Source: Kingdonia uniflora
Lineage: Eukaryota; Streptophyta; Magnoliopsida; Ranunculales; Circaeasteraceae
Direction: 5' to 3'
Assembly: GCA_014058105.1 (NCBI GenBank)
Contig: JACGCM010000560.1
Coordinates: 1,302,001 to 1,366,000 of the forward strand
Length of the DNA stretch: 64,000 nt
This document shows, one piece after another, positions 55,026 through 64,000 of the stretch. Below the pieces are notes generated by a model. That model did no database searches, was not told where the DNA came from, and was given only the letters and a program-made list of their open reading frames with translations. The position numbers and the translations under genes were made by a program. Position 1 is the first letter of the stretch. Each line of letters starts with the position of its first letter.

Positions 55026-56210
55026 ACTGACTGACCACTGTTGTACTCGTCGTGACTTCTCTTTTTAGGATAGAACCTCTCGAAGTGGGTAGTTCATCAT
55101 CACTTTGACGGAATGCTCTTAGAAGTAGTGCTTGAGTTTCTACGAAGTGTAAACAAGGGTGAGAAGAAGTTTCTCAATTTTAGAATACCTTGTTTCTGCT
55201 GGTGTAAGTATTTTGCTGATGAAGAAGACTGGTTTCTCAGTTTTCCCTTCAAGACGAATGAGAACCGAGTTGAGAGAAATGACGGTGACTGCTAGGTAGA
55301 TAATCAGTTCCTCATTACCTACTGGGGTGCTCATTATGGTAGACCTCCCCAAATAGATTTTGAGATCCTGATAAGCTACTTCGCATTCTGGTATCCATGT
55401 GACTTCTGCAGTTGGCTAGACCTTTCCTCTTTTGGTACATCCTCGGAGTAACAGGAATAGCCAACGGCAGCGGTCTGAAGATTTGGAAACGAAACGGTTG
55501 ATCGCGGCAATTTTGCCAGCAATTTTTTTAACGTCTCTTGTTATCTTTGGAAAAGGCATGTCGAGGAGAGCATAGATTTGATCTGGGTCGGCTTCAATCC
55601 CTTTCTTGCTGATGAGGTTGCCTAGGAAACGGCCAGAATGTACTCCGAATTGACATTTATCTGGGTTGAGACGCATCCTGTAAGATCGAAGGATGCTGAA
55701 TATTATGTTGAGATCTGAGAGGTAATTTTTTGACTATATGCTTTTGCACAAGAGATCATCGATGTAAAGTTATATAATTTTCCCCAGATGAGCTTTGAAC
55801 ATTGAAGTCATCAATCGTTGGTATGTGGCCCCTGCATTCTTAAGCCCGAAGGGCATGACTTTGTAATAGTAAAGGCAACTTTTGGTGATGAATGTTGTCT
55901 TCTCTTGAACTTCTTCCATATGGGGTATTTGGTTGTATCCTGAGGTTGCGTCCATCATAGATAGGAGGTAGTGGCCTGCAGTGAATTCGAAGATTTGATG
56001 AATGTCTTTTGGGGTATGTTCATTTAGATCTATGAAATCAACGCAAACTTCTCCGTTCTTCTTGGGGACAACGACAATGTTGGATATCCAATCTGGATAC
56101 TTAATTTCTCGAATGAATCTCACTTTGATCAATTTCTCCATCTCTGTGTTAACTTCATCTTGAAGACGTGGTGAGAGTCGTCGTTGTTTCTATTTGACTG
56201 CTGGGGAGTT
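55026..56210 (-). pseudogene. Reverse transcriptase and RNase H 1 of E4
   Basis: Minus strand: YPDWISNIVVVPKKNGEVCV, FIDLNEHTPKDIH, MDATSGYNQIPHMEEVQEKT and VMPFGLKNAGATYQRLM (56141-55770). Then the box YIDDLLCKS is intact at about 55770-55745, though with an upstream frame change. The thumb is LNPDKCQFGVHSGRFLGNLI with KKGIEADPDQI (55676-55416). RNase H 1 follows: EELIIYLAVTVISLNSVLIR and TRYSKIEKLLLTLVYTS (55352-55140). Lines up with E1 2930-4080. The PFPLP segment after TPKD is deleted. Confidence 0.9.
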
Positions 56211-56439
56211 GATGTTGATGGCGAGCTTGTGGCAAGCCATAGTTGGATCGACTCCGGGCATTTTTACGAAAGACCAAGCAAAAACGTCTCGATTGAGCTG
56301 CAGGAACTGGATGAAGGCATCTTTCTCGTGTTAAACCAACTTAGTTCTTATGAATATGCTTCTGCTAGGCCCATCAATGTTGACGTATTCTGTGGGTTCC
56401 TCTGTAGGTGGTTGGTCGTCGAGGTGATCCATTTTCTGT

Positions 56440-57140
56440 AATTGCTATGCGGTAAATTTGTCTGAAGTATTGAGGATGGCTGAGACAGTATTTTCACAAG
56501 CTCGAGAAATTTTCTGACTACCTCGGATCTCATAAATACCGTTGTCTTGCTTGAAGCGGAGTGCTTGATGATAAGTGGAAGCGATTGCTTTCATGTTATG
56601 TATCCAGCAGCGGCCCATAATTCCAAGATAGCGAGACATGGCATTGATGAGATAGAAAACGACGTCGATAGTGGATGGCCCTTCGGTAATAGGTAAGATA
56701 ATCTTGCCTACTCATTCTTCTCGGGAGCCGTTAAATCTGCAGATATCGGTGTCGCTCTGAATGACTTGGTCGGCCAATCCCATCTGGTCGATCGTACTCT
56801 GAAAAAGAATTTAAATACCATTTCCAGTATCGATCATCATTGTGTGCATGACAAATTGCTTCATCTTGAGCATAATAACTAACGCATCATGATGTGGAAA
56901 TTTGATATGACTAGTATCGCAATCCTCGAAAGAGATTCCCAGCCTGCGATTTCTTGACTCGGGAATAAGTTTGGCTTCTTTATCTTGAGGTGTAAGATCA
57001 CAGCATTCGGATAGCCTTCTACGCTTCGATCGGATAGAATTGTTGATCTGGTTGATTTTGATCATGTTGCTGAGGCGCATAGAGTAGAGATGCTTCTCCT
57101 CAGCCTTGTCGTTGACCTGAACAACCTCAAGTTATTTCTT
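56440..57140 (-). pseudogene. Aspartic protease region of E4
   Basis: Minus strand: LGISFEDCDTSHIKFPHHDA and LVIMLKMKQFVMHTMMIDTG (catalytic DTG near 56830), then NGI and a stop where related copies continue. Further on, SRYLGIMGRCWIHNMKAIAS and TYHQALRFKQDNGIYEIRGS (56639-56445) match E1 1938-2110. 57080-56900 is the lysine/arginine-rich linker. Confidence 0.82.
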
Positions 57141-57519
57141 ATGGTTGCCATCCTGGTATGACTTCAGGTCAACGATGTACTCGAGCATCCGTCCTTCCTT
57201 AAAAATTAGCTCGAGCATCCACTGTATAGCAAAGCAATTGTCAGTAGAATGGTGATTTACCTTATGGTACAAGCAAAATGGACGACCATCAATGGGCTCC
57301 AGTGGTCGAGAGACGTGGTAAAGCGGGTCCTTTAACAGTAGTGGAAAAAGTACAGAGACTCAGACGTTCTGCTTCGGGAGTATGGGTTTATTCTGCAGAC
57401 CGCTTCTCTGAGGGTATTCAGTATTTCCCTTGGTGCGTTTATGATCTCCTTGTTCCTCCTGAGGCTCGCTGGTCTGTTCAGCAGGTGGGGATTTGGTGGA
57501 GAGGAAAGATTTAGTAGAT

Positions 57520-58720
57520 TTTTGTCATTCAAATATCATCCTCTCTAAGTCGACATAACCGTTGACTTTGGTGATCATCTCTTCCAACGTCGTAGATTTG
57601 TTAAGGAATAGGTACTCCTTGGCTTTGCAATCGAGCCAGAGAGCATTGGTGAACGCGGTCACAGCTATCCTCTGGTCGAGGTTATCTACCTTTCGTACAA
57701 GCTCCAGGAATTTCTTTAAAAAATCTTTGAGCTTCTCTCCTTGTAACTGCTTAAGACCTATTAGAGAATACAAGTTCTCCTCTTTATCTCTATTATTGGC
57801 ATATGTTTTGATGAACTATTTTTGTAGCTGATTAAATGTGTAGATAGATTCCTTAGGGAGAGAGTGGAACCATTGGAGTGGTTCTTCCGGTAAACTTGTG
57901 GCGAACAGTTTGCAGAGAATATGGCTGAGATTGGAGTACAATTCTAATGAATCGTGGTATTCCTGGATATGTTCTTTTGGGTCTGTACCTTTGTACTTGT
58001 GAATTTGGGGAGTATAGAAACCTTTCGCTATTTCCATATCGAACAGTTCATTGGCAATCGGACTTCCTTGCAACATCGTGGTATCGTCGGTAGTACCCAA
58101 ACTTTGTGCCTCGATCAGCTCCTTATTTCGTTGATCCATATGCTCTTTTGTGATGTAATGACGTGCTGGTTAACTTGTCGGGCGTGCTGGCAGGGGATGA
58201 TGAGTCCCCATACCTTCAATTAAATGGTCTCGTGCTAGAATCTGACGGAGAGGTCGTTGGTCTTCCTCCTGATGAATAGGGATCTAGTGACCCCGACTGA
58301 TTTCTGATTGGATTTCTCCCCCTAAATTGATGGAAGGTTGCGGCCCATGTGGTAGATTTCTGGAGATTGCTTTACTGGTAACCCCCTTGGTCCCAACCTT
58401 TCCCTTGCCGAGATATAGGAGGTCTCTGGAAGTTGATCGTGGCCCCTGGCAGGGGGGGCCCACTGAGTATTTTACAGAGCCTCGAGTGCAGTCTGCATTA
58501 TCGTCATCTGATCTTCGTGTCGTTTGAGCGCTGTCAAACGAGCTTGCCGTTCGGCATCGAGCTCTTTCTCCTGGAGCTCGCGATCTTTCGTCAATTGAAG
58601 TTTGAGTTTGGCGCATTTCTCTGCTTTAGCATAAAGATTCGCCTGTAACTCAGTGAGTTGTCCCAGATCCACAGAAGTTTCGAGCTAAGTTCATGCGGCT
58701 TGTCATCTAGAAGAAACCAT
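57520..58720 (-). pseudogene. gag: gag of E4
   Basis: Start MVSSR at 58720 (E2: MVTSRQPATE). Then the coil LTELQANLYAKAEKCAKLKL, RELQEKELDAERQARLTAL (58672-58472), a Pro/Arg-rich middle, and the core YKGTDPKEHIQEYHDSLELY, FATSLPEEPLQWFHSLPKES (58139-57816). The next block is LIGLKQLQGEKLKDFLKKFL, VTAFTNALWLDCKAKEYLFL and TKVNGYVDLERM (57773-57525). E1 1-1083 is collinear. Stops separate the blocks. 57141-57519 is the degenerate gag-protease linker. Confidence 0.85.
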
Positions 58721-58769
58721 TGTTGAAAATTGTAATGAAAGACTGTATTAGGATACCATGGATATACAA

Positions 58770-58792
58770 TCTTTCCCACAGACGGTGCCAAA
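58770..58792 (-). other. Primer-binding site of E4
   Basis: Minus strand TTTGGCACCGTCTGTGGGAA abuts the right LTR. Counterpart of the E2 site. Confidence 0.82.
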
Positions 58793-59333
58793 TGTAATGG
58801 CCAAATTCTGTAGCTCGATACGATTAAGAATTATCTATCACACCAATGATCCTATAACAATATGATAATGGAAAGCAAGAAATTGAAACAGGTGTTTTTA
58901 GCCTAGAAAACCTCTGAATAGGTAAAAAAAACTACGACCTCGTGTGGAGGATTTTTATAAAAGTCTCTTTATAGCTTTGAGTGGATATCTTTATTACAAG
59001 TGATCTCTAGAATATATAAATGCCTTTGATCTCGTAAATAAAAAGTTTGCGTAATTTTTCTGGTCCTTGTCTCTTCTGGAGCTTCTCCTTTTTATAGGCT
59101 TTTCCCACAACTCTTTGTCGTACTGGAGCACGTCTTATGAATAATGTGGTTAGTGGCGGTTGACTGAATAACATTTCCCGGGTTTAGCTCGATGTAGTTT
59201 CTTATGTAGTTCGTGGTTTTGGTTAGAATGTTTTACTGGGATGTTATGTGCTGACATTGTGTGAACCTGAGATGGAGGTAATTCGAACTGAGTGGGCTCG
59301 ATTACGAGTGAGGTCGAGGAATAAGCCCCTACA
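58793..59333 (-). repeat. 5' LTR of E4 (right copy)
   Basis: 541 bp, begins TGTAATGGCC on the + strand and ends CCCCTACA. TATA-like 'cctataaaaagg' (minus) at about 59099-59088. Lacks the 41 bp present in the left copy. Confidence 0.95.
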
Positions 59334-60005
59334 GGGTCGACCCGGGTCGAGGCTTGAACCTGATCCGACCCGGTAGATTCGGGTCTTAATTTTCCAAACA
59401 CGAACCGACCAACTCTAAAACCTGGGCTAAAAATAAACTGAAATAGTAAGGTCGGGTTGGATCGAATTTCAACCTCGGGTCTTCTTCTTCCTCATTTTTT
59501 TTGTTGCATGGGTTTAGGGAAATTTAAATCCCTAATAGATTGTATGTATCAAAGATTCCATGTATTTCAAAAACATATATGGGTTATGGAGTAGTAATCA
59601 TAGATATGGTTTTAAAGGTTTGTGCATCTCCACCGAGTTTAATGGAGGATATATGAGGGGCAGATGGGGTTGGTCGGATGGAAGTTTCTCCAAAAACAAA
59701 CCCCGCCGAGTTTGAGTTTAATGGAGGAGGAGATCTAGAGATGAGGAGTTGGAGGCAAGAAAGAGAGGTCCGTAGGTGAGAGGAATGAGTGGAAACCTAA
59801 AATAAAAACACTTATAAGCTAGTTCGGGTTAAACTCGGTTAATGAAGCCCAAAACAAAAACCAATCTAGTTACAGCTGGGTCCCAGAAACCAAAATTGAA
59901 ACCAATTCGCCTGTGGTTAAAACCCAAAGCTTGACCGAACCGGTCGGGTCTGATTGGCTCAGGTCGATCGGTTTTTCAGGTTTGGTGTGTAATCCTACTT
60001 AAACA

Positions 60006-61021
60006 AACTATCATATGATCCTAATAGTATCTCTAAAAGTGCCTCACTAACTTACTTTCCAAGGTGCCATGTAGGATTTTCGAGCTTCAACAACACCTCA
60101 CTGACTTAGTTTTTCTGAAGGGTTTTGGTTTGTCTTATTTCGTATATGTGAAGATCCGTGATTATCTCAGTCAAAGACAGTGACAGAATGAAGACCTTCA
60201 TACAAGTCTTCTATCAACCAACGACCAAGAAGGTAAGTTGGTTAAGTAGAACTCTGATAAAGGAAGCTAAAAATATTTTTAAAAATTTCCTAAACTTTTT
60301 GGGAATCTCATTCGAACGACCTTCGATCTCGTTCGAATGAGTGCTACGAGTTCAAAACACAAAACGTATATTTTTGAAGGGGTACAGGGAATTTCGTTCG
60401 AACGACCTTAGGTTTCGTTCGAACGAGTCTCGGGAAAAATTGGAAACACTATTTAAGCGAACATTGTTCTCTTTTCTCTCTTTCTTTAGAAAAAAGTTAT
60501 TTTCAAAAGAGCTCAATATCCTTTATTAGAGAGACAATTTGACAACAATCAAAACCTAAAAACCTTGAGGTTGATGTTGAGTTAGTTTATCCTACTTCCC
60601 ATATATTGTTCTAGAATGATTCAAGAATGGTAATCATTGCTGTAAGTTTAAGGAGAGTCATTGAGAGAAGGAAGAAGAGTCGTTACGAGAACGAAGAAGA
60701 GTCGTTGCGAGAGCAAAAGCGATAGGGCGTGATGCTTGGATCAGAAGAGAGATAATCATGAGACGGGATTATCTAGTCTGTAAGTATAATTCAGATTAAA
60801 CTCTTTTTGATTAGTGAATTTTTGGTTGTCGTATTAATCGACAACGACCTATGGTTTTTCTCCTGAGTAAGGAGTTTCCATAGGGTGAACAATTACTTGT
60901 GTCGTTTAATTCGTTGTCTTTACTATTGATTGTTTCTACTTAATCCTAGATCATTAATTGATAAAAATTGGTTTGACCTAATTTCTTGAAACACATTAAA
61001 TACGAGCACATTAATTTTAAT
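60006..61021 (+). repeat. 5' LTR/leader region of copia element C
   Basis: Everything just before the tRNA-Met-type primer site should be 5' LTR, but the LTR start could not be fixed. It contains four TTCGAA-centred palindromes in two pairs (60308-60340 and 60394-60426), a TATA-like 'actatttaagcg' near 60448, and downstream repeated 'gaagaagagtcgtt' words (60670-60705). No second LTR is recognised in the window. Confidence 0.5.
60308..60426. promoter_or_regulatory. Paired 12-bp palindromes in the copia C LTR
   Basis: TCGTTCGAACGA (a perfect palindrome) occurs at 60394-60405 and 60415-60426. One-mismatch versions are at 60308-60319 (tcattcgaacga) and 60329-60340 (tcgttcgaatga). Both pairs have 21-bp spacing. 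They lie just upstream of the TATA-like box, as expected for an enhancer or factor-binding array. The role is inferred. Confidence 0.7.
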
Positions 61022-61033
61022 TGGTATTAGAGC
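61022..61033 (+). other. Primer-binding site of copia C
   Basis: TGGTATTAGAGC, one base from the standard TGGTATCAGAGC that pairs with initiator tRNA-Met in plant copia elements. The gag start follows 24 bases later. Confidence 0.85.
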
Positions 61034-61057
61034 AGAATCGCTTGTAGGCTTTATATC

Positions 61058-62980
61058 ATGAGCGGTGATCCAGCTTTTAAGCGCTTGCTTAATTTAATGT
61101 ATTCTGAAAAATTTTGGAGGTCCTATAAATCGTCCACCACTCTTTGATGGCACGAATTTTCCTTACTGGAAGGTTTGAATGATTGCTTTCTTATAATCCA
61201 TGATAGAAGATGTCTGGATTGTCATTGAAGATGGTGGGTGCCCCCGACTGTTATGTGGGGTGAGCCAGCAACAACTGTAGAAATTCATAAACCTATAAAT
61301 TAATGGACTAAGGAGGAAAAGGAAATATTTGGGTATAATTCTAAAGGTCTTAATGTTATCTTTAATGCGTTGAGCCAAAGTGAAAATAGACACATCTCTG
61401 CGTGTACTACTTTGAAAGAAGTTTGGGACATCTTAATGCGCACCCACGAAGGTGATGATACGGTTAAAGAGAGTAAACTGCAAATGCTCACCTCTCAATT
61501 TGAAAACATCTGGATGAGTGAGGATGAATCGTTCGGTGAGTTTTATGCCAGACTGAGGGACATTGTCAACAACAGTGCCTCTTTAGGAGTTGGATATACT
61601 GATATTCAAATAGTTTACAAATTTCTAAGATCTTTCCCTAAGAGTTTTAGATCCAGACGTGATGTCATAGAGGATGCTCAAAATCTTAAAACTATGAAAC
61701 CTGACACACTTGCTGGAAAATTGTAAACATTTGAAATCGAGATGGAAATGGAAAACCTTAAGAAGAATAAAAGTTTGGCTTTTAAATCTTCCTCAAACTC
61801 TTCGTCTTCTTAGGAAACCAGAGAAGTTGGCAACTTATATGTCTCCGACGATAATAAAAAATTAGACTTTGATTCACAGATTACTATTATAAGCCAACAG
61901 TTTAGAAAACTCCTAAAAAAATGATAATTTGATAAACAAGGGTAAAATGTGAATTATAAAGCACCTCCTCATGACCGTGCTAAGTCGTATGGCAAACAGA
62001 CCAATCTTGAACAAGACTTAAATAAAGTTGAATGTTATAGGTGTCACAGGTATGGTCACAATACTCGCAGCTGTCCCACTAAGAGTTTTAATAGTAATCA
62101 TAAGGTCATGAGTATTAAAGTAACTTGGGATGATGATATTGATGAATTTGATACTAATAATGATCATCCCCAAGAATATGAAAATGGTAACTATTGTGTG
62201 ATTCCTAGTATAATAAACTCTAGTAATAATTATTCTAACCCTTTTGAGCTAGAAAACTCTACTGGAGATTAGAGTGATTATGAAAGTGTTAATAGTGAAG
62301 AACCCAAGTTTGAAGATTTGTATTCTCAACTTGTTTCTCAGCTTGAGAAACTTAAGAATGAGAAATATGCTCTTATTGTCAAACTTGATATTTGTAAAAA
62401 AGAAAAACATATTGTTGTGGGGAAGTTAAAATTGACTAAAACTGAACTTCAGAAGTTTAAACTTGACTTGACTTCCACTAAGAAGAAACTAAAAGTTTTT
62501 CTCCATAGAGCAAAAAATATTAATAAAATGCTAAGTATGAATAAAAATGGTACTGACAAAAGGGGACTTGGATTTGATGGGAAAAATGCTAAGTCTACTA
62601 CACCTCACATCACCAAGTTTGTCAAAGCTACTCCAGTGTTATCTTTGCCCAAATAAAGTGTTACTAATGCTCCTCATAGACAGACTAAGAAGCCTTCTGT
62701 CTTTCCTATGTTTTATTGTCAGGCTTATGGTCGAAAGGGTCATCTTGCTCCCTATTGCAGATATGTTCCTAAATTCTATGATATGAATGAATTTTCTAGA
62801 GAAATAGGGAAACTCTATCGACCATATTCCCAATTTGTTGCTAATCCCTCTTTCGTCCAAAAGTCTTTGAATGTTTTCAAAAATTTGACTCAAGCGACGA
62901 AAGTACGAAAGAAAATGAAACTCGTTTGGGTTCAGAAAAAAGAACTTCTACCACAATTACGGTGCAATATTACAATAATG
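61058..62980 (+). pseudogene. gag: gag of copia element C
   Basis: Start MSGDPAFKRLLNLMYSEK. Then frame-broken text equivalent to PPLFDGTNFPYWK, a 118-aa open stretch (61370-61726: TTLKEVWDILMRTHEGDDTV, SKLQMLTSQFENIWMSEDES, YKFLRSFPKSFRSRRDVIED), and the zinc knuckle CYRCHRYGHNTRSC at 62032. A coiled-coil follows (QLVSQLEKLKNEKYALIVKL; KKKLKVFLHRAKNINKM), then a second knuckle-like FYCQAYGRKGHLAPYC near 62712 and KLVWVQKKE near 62919. Two knuckles and a coiled tail suit large-gag copia lineages. No protease follows. Confidence 0.85.
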
Positions 62981-64000
62981 GCTCAAAATGAGACGGTGAA
63001 GAGTGTGTGTTACGGGCCAATGATTGAACCAACCGATATGAAAGATGTTTTATCTGTGAATCCTGGATTAGCACCATTAGTGTCTATTCCATTGAGTAAA
63101 TATTTTTGGACATCCTGATTGTTTGTATCGTTATTATGTGGACAGCGTCAGGTATGTGTCATTTCTTTTGTTCATATTGGTTATTTCTCCTAATTTTTGC
63201 ATTATAGTCTATCTTAGTTATGCATGTGTATGTTCAAGATTTATTTGTTTGTTATATATTTATCTAATGCTTGAGCTACTTGGTATCACTTATTCATCAC
63301 TATTTCCAAATGTTCTTGACTCTAGTCATAAGTAGAAACCTTGAGGACAAATGTAGAGACTTCGCTACCTAATATTATGTGAGGATCTAACCTTTTGTGC
63401 AAGCTTTGAGTATTATTAAATAAATTTTTTCCTGTAAAATCTCTCTTTGTTTCTGATCTCATTATTTTATACATTAGTCAATTGTTGGTGGTAACATCTA
63501 GATCAAGTTAGTCTAATAGAACATTTTCTATACTTTATTCGAGACGAAAAAGATACTATGTGAGACCGAAGATATGATAATAGGTTTTTTATTGTTACAC
63601 ATTTTTGGCCTTTGTCCATGCTTACCCAAAATTTTATCCATTTTCAGCATTTTTGTGCCTTAAAATATGCTATTCATTTTATATTCAACTCATTTTGACC
63701 CATTTGTTATAAGACTTTTCAGTAAAATAAAAATAAAGGAAGGAGTGAAACCATGTGGTTTAAGTGGGGAAAGATGGATAGAAAAATATAGTATCCCTAA
63801 TATTTTTGCTAGTATATCAATCAGAGTCTTGCTAAAAAAAATAAAAAAAATAGAGAATTCTATTAAATACGTACTCAATACAGAGAAAGAATGATGGGAG
63901 GTAAACTCAATTTAAAGAAAGATGGTGTAAACTGTAATCTCAGAATGCCAGCAAAACACCTACTCTGTCATGTCCCTTCCCTTGCCTACATTATAACCTT
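62981..64000. other. Unassigned 3' region after the copia C gag
   Basis: Where copia protease should begin, the text changes (MAQNETVKSVCYGPMIEP, open to 63118) and matches nothing I know. A 'ccttgaggacaaatgt' motif at 63339-63354 resembles the region after pol in Athila-type gypsy elements. The words 'ttttggcc', 'cccaaaattttatcca' and 'ttttcagc' near 63600-63645 look like retrotransposon leader sequence. So a truncated copia may abut another degenerate element here. No gene is supported. Confidence 0.4.

Larger units (their letters stand above)
45205..59333 (-). mobile_element. Tat-type Ty3/gypsy copy E4, full structure
   Basis: LTRs of 580 bp (45205-45784) and 541 bp (58793-59333), flanked by GGGTC (45200-45204 and 59334-59338). 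Primer-binding site inside the right LTR, polypurine tract inside the left, so it runs on the minus strand. All parts are present in about 14.1 kb: gag, protease, RT, two RNase H, integrase, 157-bp repeats, and the reverse-strand gene set on the + strand (46083-52088). It is the best reference in the window for the family, though frame-broken. By eye, the LTRs differ at about 9 of the first 87 positions. Confidence 0.96.
45182..59997. mobile_element. Second hAT-like non-autonomous element, split by E4
   Basis: The left part is 45182-45204 (TAGGGTTGTTCACGGGTC...). The right part is 59339-59997, ending so that its reverse complement starts TAGGATTACACACC. Flanks are CTTAAACT (45174-45181) and CTTAAACA (59998-60005), a 7/8 target duplication. 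Once E4 and one GGGTC are removed, the element is about 680 bp. It is rich in GGGTCGGGT/AACCGACC words, and no transposase is present. Confidence 0.75.

Noticed and set aside
63375..63400. 3' LTR start of copia C at 'tgtgaggatcta'
   Set aside because: It faintly resembles 'tgtgaagatccg' at 60147 but similarity stops after about 12 bases, and no polypurine tract or palindromes follow.
1..64000. tRNA or rRNA genes
   Set aside because: No cloverleaf with TTCGA loop and no conserved rRNA segments were noticed. The only tRNA-related sequences are retrotransposon primer sites.

Overview
This is plant nuclear DNA, very probably from a flowering plant. It is AT-rich, and nearly all of it is nested transposable elements. 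The plant assignment rests on Tat-type Ty3/gypsy retrotransposons (two RNase H domains and a reverse-strand gene region), plant Ty1/copia and CACTA elements, and captured fragments of plant genes (methionine S-methyltransferase, red chlorophyll catabolite reductase, KIN-14 kinesin, GH27 alpha-galactosidase, pirin). The species cannot be named from the sequence. I see no intact host gene, rRNA, tRNA or CRISPR array.

Layout. (1) 1-17545: Tat-type copy E1 on the + strand, cut by the window edge. Its gag and pol (1-5640) are decayed. A 520-bp hAT-like element (2402-2921, 8-bp target duplication) sits in its reverse transcriptase. Its reverse-strand gene (5827-8640 and 16646-17438) is split by a 7,959-bp CACTA element (8684-16642, 3-bp target duplication). 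That CACTA carries pieces of at least five host genes. (2) 17546-22738: two degenerate copia pieces, one minus (5' end plus gag) and one plus (pol plus 3' LTR). (3) 22739-44151: copy E2 on the + strand, inserted into that copia LTR, with 614-bp LTRs and a CTATC duplication. (4) 26171-37386: copy E3 on the - strand, inserted into E2's reverse-strand gene (CCTTG duplication). (5) 44157-45181: the rest of the copia LTR and a LINE scrap. (6) 45182-59997: a second hAT-like element, split by copy E4 (45205-59333, - strand, GGGTC duplication). (7) 60006-64000: 5' part of a third copia element with a primer-binding site and gag, then unassigned DNA.

How the parts relate. E1 to E4 are diverged relatives. 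Where readable, each has gag, protease, RT, RNase H 1, RNase H 2 and integrase on one strand, then a 160-195 bp repeat unit (tandem in E2, E3 and E4), then a multi-exon gene region on the opposite strand reading back from the 3' LTR. That region is built of small TATA-preceded cassettes (module A, module B) and a larger spliced gene: basic first exon, globular domain, NLS-like exons, long coiled coil and a conserved C-terminus. It is the best candidate here for a poorly described system. Extra reverse-strand ORFs in Tat elements are known as a class, but the cassette organisation seen here deserves testing. The CACTA with its captured genes is the other highlight.

All assignments come from reading translations by eye and recalling families. 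No database search was run. Pseudogene boundaries are accurate to roughly 10-50 bases unless a splice site or target duplication fixes them.
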